Below are positions 17,006 through 25,533 of a stretch of DNA of 64,000 nucleotides, one piece after another (within the stretch, counting starts at the first letter, position 1; every line of letters begins with the position of its first letter). The stretch spans positions 1-64,000 of the forward strand of contig JBNKGC010000001.1 in the NCBI GenBank assembly GCA_050289625.1, given 5' to 3'. Made by a program: the position numbers and the translations under genes. Under the pieces are notes generated by a model that had not been told where the DNA came from, did not search any database, and was given only the letters and a program-made list of their open reading frames with translations. Source of the DNA: NIC37A-2 sp050289625. Its GTDB lineage: Bacteria; Myxococcota_A; Polyangia; Polyangiales; Polyangiaceae.

Positions 17006-17620
17006 TCAGCCGCCCGACATGCCCGCGGCACCACCAAGCGACATGCCGCCAGCGCCACCGCTCGACGTTCCGCCCGAACCTGAAGGCGACGTGCCCCCCG
17101 TGCCGACGGGCGAGCCCTGTCCGACCGCTGGCTCGGGCACGCCCTCGAAGGGCTCTTCGTTGCCGACGCACACGCCGTTGTCGCGATCGTCTGGAATCGG
17201 CGCTCCGCTGTAGGGAGCCACGCAGACCTTCGTCGACTTCGACTTCCGTTGGATCACGACTGCGCTCCACGGGTTCTCTTCCGCCATGTCGAAGCAGACG
17301 TAGTCGCGCCGGCAATCGTCGTCGTCATCGCAGGTCGCCATGCAGAAATTCCGCACGTAGGGCGACGTCTTGCCGGGATTCTGGCAACCGGCCACAACAG
17401 ACCGAGCATCACCGAACGCAACGCACACCGACTCGTCCTCCGGACAGCTCGTCGGATCGCAATTGAAGACGGTGCAGTAGCCACCGGGCTGAGTTGAATC
17501 GCACACGCGATCCCCCACGGACGAACAGTCGACGTCCGAGACACAGTCGTCACCAATCTTCGGCTGGCAGGCGACCGTCGCGACGCAGGCGACCAGGAGA
17601 GCGAGGCGGCGCAGGAACAT
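17006..17620 (-). CDS. Cysteine-rich lipoprotein with Gly/Ser tail
   Basis: A 204-residue predicted lipoprotein: MFLRRLALLVACVATVAC gives a short basic n-region, a hydrophobic core and a lipobox ending at Cys18. The mature domain (about 20-140) carries some twelve cysteines in short CxxxxxC spacings (GDDCVSDVDCSSVGDRVCD, CDPTSCPEDESVC, CMATCDDDDDCRRDYVC), the disulfide-rich pattern common in myxobacterial surface lipoproteins. The last 40 residues are a Gly/Ser/Met tail (GGTSSGGAGGMSLGGAAG). No enzymatic motif. Function unknown; an exported disulfide-stabilised adhesin or binding domain is only a guess. Divergent from the outer-membrane protein at 17747. Confidence 0.8.
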   Translation of the reverse strand: MFLRRLALLVACVATVACQPKIGDDCVSDVDCSSVGDRVCDSTQPGGYCTVFNCDPTSCPEDESVCVAFGDARSVVAGCQNPGKTSPYVRNFCMATCDDDDDCRRDYVCFDMAEENPWSAVVIQRKSKSTKVCVAPYSGAPIPDDRDNGVCVGNEEPFEGVPEPAVGQGSPVGTGGTSPSGSGGTSSGGAGGMSLGGAAGMSGG

Positions 17621-17746
17621 GGGCGGCGGACTCTACCTGTCCGAGTCGGAGCTGACCAGACCGCCTTCGCCTCACGCTCCCAGCCAGGACGCACGGGGCT
17701 CGGCTTGCGCTGGCCGCGATCGCCGCTGTAGAGCGGTAGCCCACGC

Positions 17747-18634
17747 ATGACCCAGCCTGCATTCCCACGGCGTTCCTTTCCGCTGCTCCTCGCGACGGCC
17801 CCGGTGCTTTCTGGCTGCGGCGCAGGTACGCCGCTGATGCACCCGGCGCAGACTCTGGAGCGAGGAGCGATCCGCGCGGGTGCGGGGGCGAGCACGCACC
17901 TTGCGCTGGGCCGCCCGAGCAGCTCCATCGATCGCGCCCGAGAGCTCGGGAAGGACACCGAAGGTATTCCTGCGGAAGAGCGCGAGGAGTTCATCGACGG
18001 AGCGCTGGCCCAAACGATCGCTGCGCCCGGCCTCGCTCCGTTCGTCACTGCACGCGCTGGGCTAGGCGGCGAAGCCGAGATGGGCATCACCTACACGGGC
18101 CGCCGCGTCCGCGCGGATCTTCGCCGCGCGTTCGCTCTCGACCCCGACTGGACCCTCAGCGTTGGCGCGGGCGTCGGGGGCATCTTGCCCGATCCCGGCT
18201 CGAACCCGCCGCGCACATCGGCCGGGGATGCGGCGCCCGTCGACGAAGGCGCCATCGGTCGATTCGACGGCGGGAGCGTGTCCGGTTTCAGCTTGGACGT
18301 GCCGCTCCTCCTCGGGATCGAAGCGCGCCCGGGTGTGGCATGGGCATGGGTCGGGGGACGGGCAGGCTACGAAAGGTTCTCCGCCGATCTGATCTTCGAC
18401 TTCGACTCGTCCACCAACCCAACCGTGGCCCCAGCAACGGGCGGCCGTTTCTGGGCGGGGACGGTCTTGGGCGTTGCCGTCGGAACCCGACCCGTGTGGG
18501 CAGTGTTCGAGGTCTCGGGCGGCTACCAGCGCATGACCGGAGAGGTCGAGCTGGGTTCGGGAGTGGTGGCCACGCCGCGCCTGGACGGGATGACGCTATC
18601 TCCCGCGCTCGCGGCCGTCGTGAGTCTCGATTGA
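17747..18634 (+). CDS. Outer-membrane-barrel-like lipoprotein
   Basis: A 295-residue exported protein whose signal peptide ends at the lipobox LSGC (Cys24). The rest has alternating Gly/aromatic beta-strand segments (AIRAGAGASTHLALG, WTLSVGAGVGGILP, GVAWAWVGGRAGYERF, GRFWAGTVLGVAVGTRPVWAVFEVSGGYQ), as in small outer-membrane barrels. The C-terminus ends in alternating hydrophobics (LSPALAAVVSLD) but without the C-terminal Phe favoured by classical barrels. No family assigned. It is followed after 188 bases by another lipoprotein gene on the same strand. Confidence 0.7.
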   Translation: MTQPAFPRRSFPLLLATAPVLSGCGAGTPLMHPAQTLERGAIRAGAGASTHLALGRPSSSIDRARELGKDTEGIPAEEREEFIDGALAQTIAAPGLAPFVTARAGLGGEAEMGITYTGRRVRADLRRAFALDPDWTLSVGAGVGGILPDPGSNPPRTSAGDAAPVDEGAIGRFDGGSVSGFSLDVPLLLGIEARPGVAWAWVGGRAGYERFSADLIFDFDSSTNPTVAPATGGRFWAGTVLGVAVGTRPVWAVFEVSGGYQRMTGEVELGSGVVATPRLDGMTLSPALAAVVSLD

Positions 18635-18822
18635 ACGTCCGCACGGGGGACGAACGGATTCCAGCACCAACGCAACAGAACAAGGTCTCGTGGAAAACCC
18701 CGTCGTTCGAGGCCGCGCTCCATTCCCGAACCGTTTCCGTAATGCCCTCTGTTACCCGAGCCGTTTCTGTGGACCGGTCGTCACCTTGCCCACTTGAGGC
18801 TGGCCACCTACGATTGTCTGCC

Positions 18823-19767
18823 GTGCCCCAACTCGTCCCCCACCGCGCAAAGCGGCCGTATGGCCGATGCTTGCAGACGCTCGAGCTCGTTGCACTCGGC
18901 GTCGTCGCGCTGGGCTGTTCGGTGGCATCCGAAGACTACGCCAGCGACGCTGATGGGGGCTCGACCCACGCGGTCGTCGCGATCGCACGAGACGATTCCA
19001 TTGGAGGCGCGTCGCGCGCGGACGCTTTCGCAGGCTTCCTCCACCTGCCCGCCGGGACGGACCGTCAGGCGGCTCTCGACGCCGCTGGCCTGGGGCTGGA
19101 TTTGCCCGCACTCGACAGCTGCGTCGTGGGCGAGCACCGTCGCCGGCCGACAGAGCTCTCGAGCCTGTCGCGGATCGAACTGCTCGACGCCGGTCGCGTG
19201 CGTCTCCTCGCCGAAAGCGCCGAGGCGCCGCACGAACTCGCGCCCCACGCCTTTCCGACGGTGACCGATCTCATCTCAGGCGTGGTCTATGCCAGTCGCG
19301 ATCAATCGGCAGATGGCCTACCCGCCGGCAGCCTGTACCGCGTCGAAGCTGGCGATGGCGGAACATTCGCGCCGCTCAGCGTCGAACATTCCGCGCCTCC
19401 GGCTTTGATGGACGTCACGGCGGCGGGCATGCCCCTGGAAGCCGTCGACTCGGTGGCGGTCGACGCCCCGCTCGACCTCACTTGGTCCGTCTCGGGTGAT
19501 ACGAAGGATTTCGTGTACGTCGAGCTTACGGAAAGTGGCTCGAGCACTTCGAGCAGCGTGGTGTGCGCGTTCGAGGATGCTGCCGGCGCGGGCACCGTAC
19601 CCACTGAACACCTGACGGCGGGCGAGGTCGGTCACCTGCTCGTCCATCGTGTGCGTCGAGCGCGTCCTGACGTCGACGCGCCCGCGCTGGGTGGGGGCGA
19701 AGTCTCCGTCGATCAGCTGGAGCTCAGGTTCGATTTCTCTTTGAGCACTCGGGTCGAGCTGAAATAG
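18823..19767 (+). CDS. Lipoprotein of unknown function
   Basis: A 314-residue predicted lipoprotein. With the GTG start at 18823 the N-terminus is basic (HRAKRPYGR), followed by LELVALGVVALGC with the lipobox Cys32. An in-frame ATG at 18742 would lengthen the n-region by 27 residues and cannot be excluded; neither has a clear ribosome binding site. The mature protein is acidic, rich in Ala, Asp, Val and Ser, with probable beta-sandwich segments (DLTWSVSGDTKDFVYVELTE, DQLELRFDFSLSTRVELK) and a conserved-looking Cys pair (DSCVVGEH, VVCAFED). No catalytic motif is visible. The following lipase gene starts 30 bases downstream, so the two may be an operon. Confidence 0.72.
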   Translation: MPQLVPHRAKRPYGRCLQTLELVALGVVALGCSVASEDYASDADGGSTHAVVAIARDDSIGGASRADAFAGFLHLPAGTDRQAALDAAGLGLDLPALDSCVVGEHRRRPTELSSLSRIELLDAGRVRLLAESAEAPHELAPHAFPTVTDLISGVVYASRDQSADGLPAGSLYRVEAGDGGTFAPLSVEHSAPPALMDVTAAGMPLEAVDSVAVDAPLDLTWSVSGDTKDFVYVELTESGSSTSSSVVCAFEDAAGAGTVPTEHLTAGEVGHLLVHRVRRARPDVDAPALGGGEVSVDQLELRFDFSLSTRVELK

Positions 19768-19797
19768 GCTCGGCTGCGGAGGCAAACGTCGCGCCCG

Positions 19798-20949
19798 ATG
19801 AGCGAGCGGCATTCCGTCTATTTCATCCCCGGCATGTTCGGGTTTGGGCGCCTTGCCGGCTACGACTACTTCCACCACCTTCGGGAGGGTCTGGAAGAGC
19901 GTTACGAGCGAGCCGGCATTCCGGTGCGGTTCGAGGACGTGCCCACTCCGCCTACTTCGTCGCTGCGTGAACGAGCCCGAGTTCTCGCCACGACGGTCGG
20001 ACACACCGCACACGACAGTGGGCCGATCCATCTCGTCGGGCATTCCACCGGCGGACTCGACGCGCGTTTGGTCTTGGCCCCCACGGCGAATTTGAATCTC
20101 TCCCCGGAGCTTCTCCGGTGGACGCGCCGGGTGCGCACCTGCGTCAGTCTGAACACCCCGCACTTCGGTACGCCCGTCGCGAGCTACTTTGCTACCGCCA
20201 ACGGCGCCCGCGTGCTGTACGCCTTGAGTCTACTCACGGTCGTCTCACTGAAGCTGGGGGAGCCGTCGCTTGCGATCTTCTCGCGACTGCTCGCCGGGTT
20301 GGGCGGCGTCGACTCCCTGTTCGGCGATGATCTGCGCCTCTTCAGCCGCGTGACGGGAGCCGTCCTGCGATTCGTGGACAAGGAAGGTCGCGGAGAGATC
20401 ACGGATTTCTTGAGCCGCGTGCAGTCGGACCAAGGGGCCATCATTCAGATCAGCCCCGAGGGAATGGATCTCTTCGGTGCGGCGGTCGAGAACACCGAAA
20501 ACGTTCGCTACGGCTCTGTGGTCACCGCGGCACCGCGTCCTGCGACTTTGCGAGCTGCGCGGCGCATTCGCTCCGCCTACATGGCGATGACGGCCGCTCT
20601 CTACACCACGCTGTACCAATTCGCTGGGCAGCGTCACGCTCGATATCCCTACGCCAAACCGTCACGCCCCGACCAATTGGCGATCGCTCGAGGCATCGGA
20701 CGGGAGGCCACCGAGACTGACAGCGACGGAATCGTCCCTACCCTGAGCATGCTGTGGGGCGAGCTCGTCTGGGCAGGCGAAGCGGATCACCTCGACGTGA
20801 TCGGCCACTTTCACGACGACATCCGTCCGGTGAAGCACATCGACTGGCTCACGAGCGGCGCTCACTTCACGCGGGAATCGTTCCGCGAAGTGCTCGATCG
20901 GATCGCAGAGTTCCAGTTGCGCGACCTTCCCTGGACCCCGCGGTCCTGA
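19798..20949 (+). CDS. Alpha/beta-hydrolase, lipase-like
   Basis: A 383-residue alpha/beta-hydrolase. The N-terminal strand and oxyanion-hole segment VYFIPGMFGFGRLAGYDY is followed by the nucleophile elbow LVGHSTGGLDARL with Ser83. An Asp (SDGIVPT, in the 300 region) and the late His (VIGHFHDD) complete a plausible triad. The overall plan resembles triacylglycerol lipases and related esterases with a cap region between about 100 and 230 (RVRTCVSLNTPHFGTPVASYF includes the TPH/GTP motif common in bacterial lipases). There is no signal peptide, so a cytosolic or membrane-associated esterase is more likely than a secreted lipase. Convergent with the PDZ lipoprotein at 20985. Confidence 0.85.
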   Translation: MSERHSVYFIPGMFGFGRLAGYDYFHHLREGLEERYERAGIPVRFEDVPTPPTSSLRERARVLATTVGHTAHDSGPIHLVGHSTGGLDARLVLAPTANLNLSPELLRWTRRVRTCVSLNTPHFGTPVASYFATANGARVLYALSLLTVVSLKLGEPSLAIFSRLLAGLGGVDSLFGDDLRLFSRVTGAVLRFVDKEGRGEITDFLSRVQSDQGAIIQISPEGMDLFGAAVENTENVRYGSVVTAAPRPATLRAARRIRSAYMAMTAALYTTLYQFAGQRHARYPYAKPSRPDQLAIARGIGREATETDSDGIVPTLSMLWGELVWAGEADHLDVIGHFHDDIRPVKHIDWLTSGAHFTRESFREVLDRIAEFQLRDLPWTPRS

Positions 20950-20984
20950 GCAACATCCGCGTCACCAGGGGCGACGACCCCGAG

Positions 20985-21440
20985 TCATTGCGAAACGATG
21001 GGGAGCCTGAGTGCGCGCTCTTGGCCGCCCCGAAGGTAACGCACAACGAGCGCGTCAGCGCTCTTGAGCGAAACGAACACCTCGTGCGCCTGCTCGGGGC
21101 GCTCGATGGGTTTTCCGTTGATCGAAGTCACGACGTCTCCGGGTCCGAGGTCGAACTTTTCCCACGCCTCGGGGTCCCGCACCTCGACGATCCGGAAGCC
21201 TTGAAAACCACCGTCGACCAGGCTCGGCTCGACTCGAATATTCTGAAGAAAACGACCGAGCCCCGCGTCCACCGCCTGGTCTACCTCGTCGCGGTAGAGG
21301 ACAGGCGGCTCGTCGGGCACCTGGGCCTTCGCCCTCTCCTGATCAATCGAGATCAGAGGTTCTTCCGGAGGGCGTGCTCCACCACTGCCGCAGCCGCCGA
21401 CGAAACCCGTCAGGATCAGAAGGAAAGCGCGCTGACGCAT
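20985..21440 (-). CDS. PDZ-domain lipoprotein, GspC-C-terminus-like
   Basis: A 151-residue predicted lipoprotein (signal MRQRAFLLILTGFVGGC, Cys17). After a linker, residues 60-150 form a PDZ-like domain: GRFLQNIRVEPSL, GFRIVEV, FDLGPGDVVTSINGKPIERP and DALVVRYLRGGQERALRL. The GDVVTSINGKPI segment and the overall plan are those of the C-terminal PDZ of GspC from type II secretion, but the GspC membrane anchor and homology region are absent, and no other gsp gene is here. It lies 53 bases downstream of tmk on the same strand and may be the last gene of the pan-tmk run. The 384-residue open frame overlapping tmk is an artefact of the antisense frame; the ATG at 21440 gives a proper signal peptide. 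Confidence 0.8.
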   Translation of the reverse strand: MRQRAFLLILTGFVGGCGSGGARPPEEPLISIDQERAKAQVPDEPPVLYRDEVDQAVDAGLGRFLQNIRVEPSLVDGGFQGFRIVEVRDPEAWEKFDLGPGDVVTSINGKPIERPEQAHEVFVSLKSADALVVRYLRGGQERALRLPIVSQ

Positions 21441-21493
21441 CGGCCGGAATATGCGGCCTTGCCCTGGTTTCAGGCAAGTTCGCGTCTCCGTCC

Positions 21494-22132
21494 TCACGGA
21501 AGCAGCGGCTCCACCACTTCGAGGATTCGTTGATGAACGGTCGCGAGATCTCCTGTGCCGTCGAGGAGGCGCAGCGGGTCCCCGGCCACGAGCTCCGATG
21601 CTTTCGCGTACAGCGCCGAAAGCTGCTTCTGGAGCTCGTGTGTTTCGAAGAGCTCTGGCTCCCCCCCCCGCGCCGCGCGGCGACTTTCGGCGAGCTCCGC
21701 GGGAACGTCGAGCACGATGGTCAGATCGGGAGCAGGTGCACGCGAGTTGATCGAACGTAGCCACTCGAGCGCCTGCCCTCCGTCCGGAGAGGTCGCCGAC
21801 TGGTAGGCGAGACTCGACAAGTAGTAGCGATCGCTCACGACGACCGCACCTTCGGCCAACGCGGGTCGAACGACGTTCTCGACGTGATCCAACCGATCGG
21901 CCGCGAACAGAAGCGCCATGCTCGACCAAGGGAGCCGAGCTGGCGTTCCCTCGGCGTCGAGCATCTTGTGCTGCAGCACCTGGCGAATCACCGCCCCGAT
22001 CGAGCGCCCCGTGGGCTCGAACGTCGAACGAGCGTCGAGTCCACGGCGTCGGAGCTCCTGCACGAGCAGCTCGACCTGAGTCGTGGTTCCCGAACCGTCG
22101 ATGCCCTCGAGCACGATGAACAGCCCCTTCAT
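21494..22132 (-). CDS. tmk: dTMP kinase with variant Walker A
   Basis: A 212-residue thymidylate kinase of normal length. Family hallmarks are the P-loop region FIVLEGIDGSGTTTQ (residues 5-19), the DR[YW] motif in VVVSDRYYLSSLAYQ, and a lid with REL/ARG basic residues (ESRRAARGGEPELFE). It phosphorylates dTMP to dTDP with ATP. The unusual point is Thr16 where nearly all P-loop kinases carry the essential Lys (GSGTTT instead of GSGKTT). The codon reads ACC clearly. Whether a Lys elsewhere substitutes is not evident. The start ATG overlaps the panC stop in ATGA, so translation is coupled to pantothenate synthesis genes. Confidence 0.93.
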   Translation of the reverse strand: MKGLFIVLEGIDGSGTTTQVELLVQELRRRGLDARSTFEPTGRSIGAVIRQVLQHKMLDAEGTPARLPWSSMALLFAADRLDHVENVVRPALAEGAVVVSDRYYLSSLAYQSATSPDGGQALEWLRSINSRAPAPDLTIVLDVPAELAESRRAARGGEPELFETHELQKQLSALYAKASELVAGDPLRLLDGTGDLATVHQRILEVVEPLLP

Positions 22133-23016
22133 TCGTCACCTCGCGAAAGCGGCGCGAGATCTTCGCCGAGCACGAGGTTGTCGATCAGCCGGGTCGAGTC
22201 GGCGAAGGCCGCGATCGCGAGGAGCACCCGCTCGCCAACTTGCTCGCCATCTGCGATTGGGTCGAGCTCGTCGGGATCAGCAAGCTCGACGTAGTCGACG
22301 CGAAGGCCGGCCGCTTCCAGTTTCTCGCGGACTCGCTGCCGGAACACTCCCGCCGAACGCTCCCCTCGAGCGTGAAGTCGTGCGGCTTCGTCGAGCGCTC
22401 GGACGATGCTTAGGGCGCGCCCTCGCCAGTTATCGCTCAGGTACCGATTCCGCGAGCTCAGAGCGAGACCGTCGGACTCCCGCACGGTCGGCTCCGCTAC
22501 CACCCGAACGGGCAACATCAGGTCGCGCGTCATCCGCTCGATCACCTTGACCTGCTGGTAGTCCTTCCGGCCGAAAACGGCGGTCGACGCACCGACCAAA
22601 GCGAAAATCTTGGTCACGATGGTCGCCACCCCGGTGAAGTGCCCGGGGCGTGAAGCTCCGCAAAGGTGATCGGTGAGGCCGGAAACCGAAACGCGAGTCC
22701 GTTCGCCGGGTGGGTACATCTCCTCGATGGGTGGTGCGAAAATGCACGTCGCTCCAGCCCGCATCGCACCCTCGACGTCTCGCTCCAAAGTTCGCGGGTA
22801 CTTCGCCAGGTCTTCGTTCGGGCCGAACTGCGTCGGATTCACGAAAATCGTGACCACGACGTCGTCGGCCAGCTCAGCAGCACGCCGAACCAAAGACAGG
22901 TGGCCCTCATGCAGAGCGCCCATCGTCGGGACGAGCCCGACGGTGCGTCCGGAAGCGCGAACCGCGTCGCAATGCTGTCGGAGCTCCGCCGCCGTTCGAA
23001 GAATGGGAGGACTCAT
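22129..23016 (-). CDS. panC: Pantothenate synthetase (pantoate-beta-alanine ligase)
   Basis: A 295-residue enzyme of standard length. It carries the PanC signatures VPTMGALHEGHLSLV (with the HIGH-like HEGH), IFVNPTQFGPNEDLAKYPR, FGRKDYQQ and the KMSKS-like LALSSRNRYLS. It ligates pantoate and beta-alanine via a pantoyl-adenylate, the last step of vitamin B5 synthesis in the cytosol. The ATG at 23016 overlaps the panB stop by four bases (ATGA), and its own stop overlaps the tmk start in the same way. A longer open frame to 23559 runs inside panB antisense space and is not coding. Confidence 0.97.
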   Translation of the reverse strand: MSPPILRTAAELRQHCDAVRASGRTVGLVPTMGALHEGHLSLVRRAAELADDVVVTIFVNPTQFGPNEDLAKYPRTLERDVEGAMRAGATCIFAPPIEEMYPPGERTRVSVSGLTDHLCGASRPGHFTGVATIVTKIFALVGASTAVFGRKDYQQVKVIERMTRDLMLPVRVVAEPTVRESDGLALSSRNRYLSDNWRGRALSIVRALDEAARLHARGERSAGVFRQRVREKLEAAGLRVDYVELADPDELDPIADGEQVGERVLLAIAAFADSTRLIDNLVLGEDLAPLSRGDE

Positions 23017-23912
23017 TCGCCGTCTCCCTCCTTGGGTCCATAGCCCTCGCCGCCACCCGGAGCAGGCGTCGAGACGCGTCGACTCATCGAAAAGCCGTGC
23101 TCGGGCCCAGGGAAATCTCCGGACCGCACTTCGGTGACGTAACCGCGAGTCGCCTCCACGATGGCTTCGCCGATCTCTCCGAACCGTTTGACGAACTTGG
23201 GAGAGAGCTCGCGATACATCCCGAGAAAGTCGTAGCAGACCAGTACCTGACCGTCGCAGTCGGGTCCCGCCCCGATACCGATGGTCGGAATGCACACCGC
23301 CTCGGTGATCCGACGGGCCACCTCGCTCGGCACCCCCTCGAGCACGATGGCGTACGCCCCGGCTTCCTCGATGGCCCGCGCATCCGCGATCAAGTGCTCG
23401 GCAGCATCCTCCGTCTTGCCCTGCACGCGAAATCCCCCCATCTGATGCACCGACTGAGGGGTGAGGCCAACGTGCCCCATCACGGGAATGCCGACCTGCA
23501 CCATGCGTCGCACCGTGTCCGCCATCGGCACGCCACCCTCGAGCTTCACCGATTCGCATGCTCCCTCCTTGAGCATTCGCCCGGCAGCCTCGAGGGCCTT
23601 TTCGGGCGAGATCTGGAAAGACAGAAAGGGCATGTCGCCGATGATGTGGGCCCGAGGCCGTGCCCTCGCGACCGCCCGGCAGTGGTAGATCGTCTCCTCC
23701 AGGGTGACCGGCAGGGTGTTTTCACGCCCCTGAATCACCATGCCGAGCGAGTCACCGACCATCAGAGCGTCGACGCCCCCCGCATCGAGCAGACGCGCCA
23801 TGGTTGCGTCGTAGGCCGTCACAACCGAAATCTTCGGACCCTTGCCTTTGCGAGCTCGGAGAGAGACCGCCGTCACCTTCTCTTTGGACACGGCGCGGAG
23901 AGTAATCAGCAC
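23013..23912 (-). CDS. panB: 3-Methyl-2-oxobutanoate hydroxymethyltransferase
   Basis: A 299-residue enzyme of the PanB TIM-barrel family. Visible motifs are VVTAYDATMARLLDAGGVD, VGDSLGMVIQG with the Mg-binding Asp, KLEGGVPMADTVRRMVQVG, VMGHVGLTPQSV, VLEGVPSEVARRITE and IGIGAGPDCDGQVLVCYDFLG. It transfers a hydroxymethyl group from 5,10-methylene-THF to 2-oxoisovalerate, the first committed step of pantothenate synthesis. The start is a GTG at 23912; a second GTG at 23891 would give MSKEKVTAVS, nearer the family N-terminus. The C-terminal 25 residues (VSTPAPGGGEGYGPKEGDGE) are a glycine-rich extension. First gene of the panB-panC-tmk run. Confidence 0.96.
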   Translation of the reverse strand: MLITLRAVSKEKVTAVSLRARKGKGPKISVVTAYDATMARLLDAGGVDALMVGDSLGMVIQGRENTLPVTLEETIYHCRAVARARPRAHIIGDMPFLSFQISPEKALEAAGRMLKEGACESVKLEGGVPMADTVRRMVQVGIPVMGHVGLTPQSVHQMGGFRVQGKTEDAAEHLIADARAIEEAGAYAIVLEGVPSEVARRITEAVCIPTIGIGAGPDCDGQVLVCYDFLGMYRELSPKFVKRFGEIGEAIVEATRGYVTEVRSGDFPGPEHGFSMSRRVSTPAPGGGEGYGPKEGDGE

Positions 23913-24038
23913 CGCGCGCGGCCGCTACACCCGAGCGCGGTGAGGAGAACAGCCGATAGCGCAAACCCAGTCAGCGGTGGCCCAATCCAGGGACCGTGGG
24001 CGCGGGAATCCCTAACGCACCATGTCGGCGGAGGGGGC

Positions 24039-24482
24039 TCAGAGGGGAACCCGGCGCCTGAACCCGGACGTTCTCGAGCTGGGGACGTCTTGCCCCTCGG
24101 CACCGACGACGCGAGCAACCGGAGCAGCACCGACGGAACGAGTGAGCTCGGCCTCCACTGCAGCGAGCAGCCCGTGGATGGAGTCGGCCTTGTCGATCAC
24201 GGGTCCGAGGCGCTCGGCCTCGGCAAGGAGTTCGCAATCACGTGACGCCGTGAAGAAGACGAAGCTCGTGCATCGCCCCGTCTCGAGCAGCCGCTGAGCG
24301 AGCGCGATTCCCGAACCATCGAGCAACTCGATGTCGACTACCGCTGCGTCGAAGGAGTCTTCCACTTGCATGGCACGCGCGAAACTTCCGACACGAAGCG
24401 TCTGGTGACCGAGCCGGGCAGCTGCCACGGCCACCACTTTGGCCAGAGGCGGATAGTCCTGGACGACGAGGATGCGTGCCAC
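24039..24482 (-). CDS. Single-domain response regulator receiver
   Basis: A 147-residue receiver domain without output domain, starting from a GTG (MARILVVQDYPPLAKVVAVA). The receiver set is mostly complete: one acidic residue of the usual pair at ILVVQDY (Asp9), the phospho-acceptor Asp50 in AAVVDIELLDG, Thr78 in FVFFTAS, and Lys98 in VIDKADS. The C-terminal 25 residues are a basic, Ser/Arg-rich tail (RTSGFRRRVPL). Such CheY-like regulators pass signals to kinases or other partners. No kinase lies next to it. A longer upstream frame (to 24608) extends into non-coding sequence. It is 126 bases upstream of panB, on the same strand. Confidence 0.78.
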   Translation of the reverse strand: MARILVVQDYPPLAKVVAVAAARLGHQTLRVGSFARAMQVEDSFDAAVVDIELLDGSGIALAQRLLETGRCTSFVFFTASRDCELLAEAERLGPVIDKADSIHGLLAAVEAELTRSVGAAPVARVVGAEGQDVPSSRTSGFRRRVPL

Positions 24483-24724
24483 GTCCTCACAATCTACGTC
24501 GTCGGTTCTACCCGCGCCAGCGCGCCTCCTCGCCGCGAGTGTTCGGTGTGGAGGGGAGAAGCGCAGGGCAACACTCTGCCAAAGCTCACGACTCACGCGC
24601 GGAGTCACCCGCGCCCCCCGACCAGAGCACCAAAATCGCCAACAAATAGCTGAATTTCAGGGCTTCCCAGCATCACGCCATAACTTGAAACCCCGGCGCT
24701 TCCGACCGCCGGATCAACGGCGCA

Positions 24725-24758
24725 CAAAAGCACCGCGGGCGCCCCGTGGGGCGCCCGC
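24725..24758 (-). terminator. Intrinsic terminator of the H1-like gene
   Basis: An 11-bp perfect hairpin (arms GCGGGCGCCCC and GGGGCGCCCGC at 24735-24745 and 24748-24758, 2-base loop) lies 40 bases downstream of the leftward histone-like gene. On the minus strand it is followed by GGTGCTTTTGTG. Strong GC stem plus T-run makes a good rho-independent terminator. Confidence 0.8.
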
Positions 24759-24798
24759 GTGTCATTTCGAGCTCAGGTTCCCGAGCTCTGCTCAGGCC

Positions 24799-25161
24799 TC
24801 ACGCCTTCTTGGCCCGCTTCTTGGTGGCCTTCTTGCGAGGCGTCTTCTTCACCGCCTTCTTGGCTTTCTTGGCAACCTTCTTCACCGCCTTCTTGGTCTT
24901 CTTCGCGACCTTCTTGGCGGCCTTCTTGGTCTTCTTCACGACCTTCTTGGCCGCCTTCTTGGTGGCCTTCTTCTTACGAGTCTTCTTGGCGGGCGCCGCC
25001 GGTGCCGCTTCGGGCATCGCGGCGTCAGGCGCGATGGCCTCGGCCTTCTTCACCGTCCGCTTCTTGGCAGCCTTCTTGGTCGCCTTCTTCTTGGCGGGTC
25101 GCTTCGCGACCTTCTTGGCGGCCTTCTTGGCAACCTTCTTCTTGGACTTCCTTGCAGCCAT
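24799..25161 (-). CDS. Histone H1-like Lys/Ala-rich DNA-binding protein
   Basis: A 120-residue, extremely basic, low-complexity protein. It begins MAARKSKKKVAKKAAKKVAK and repeats KK/KKA/KKV units throughout, interrupted by one acidic/neutral linker (residues about 42-57: EAIAPDAAMPEAAPAAPA). This matches bacterial H1-like proteins (Hc1/Hc2, BpH1 and myxobacterial relatives), which condense DNA through an unstructured Lys-rich tail. The ATG at 25161 has AGAGGA seven bases upstream, a clear ribosome binding site that decides against the longer frame from 25338. A strong terminator follows, so it is monocistronic. Repeat-rich DNA here (TTCTTGGC-type units on the plus strand) is a side-effect of the protein repeats. 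Confidence 0.93.
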   Translation of the reverse strand: MAARKSKKKVAKKAAKKVAKRPAKKKATKKAAKKRTVKKAEAIAPDAAMPEAAPAAPAKKTRKKKATKKAAKKVVKKTKKAAKKVAKKTKKAVKKVAKKAKKAVKKTPRKKATKKRAKKA

Positions 25162-25533
25162 AATTTCGTCCTCTGTTGAGTGTCCCCTCTCGTAGTCGAA
25201 AGTGACTTGACGAATACTTTGCCGCGTCGTGCGTGCAGGCGTCAAGAACTCGTCACTACCAGACCCATCAGACGAGACCATGCGACGACGTGAAGGTCGT
25301 GCTGCGATCGGTCTTCGGGGGGCGAGTGTGTTCGTCACGAGTGGCGGACTTCGGTGGTGATGATCATCGGCGGTCGCCTCGTGCGTGCTCTTTGGAAGCT
25401 CGCGGCAGACGCGCTCGACACGACGACATACGGCGCAGTGGCACCCGGCACATAAGTCCGAGTACTCGAACGCAACTCGTTCCGACGCTCGATCTCGTTC
25501 TGGCGGACGCGTTGCTCTGTTAGGGTCTCCGCC
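25162..25533. other. 372-base gap upstream of two divergent genes
   Basis: No gene is seen. It holds the upstream region of the leftward H1-like gene and of the rightward DUF1415 gene. A TTGACG hexamer on the minus strand (25245 to 25240) is not followed by a well-spaced -10 box, so no promoter is called. Confidence 0.4.
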
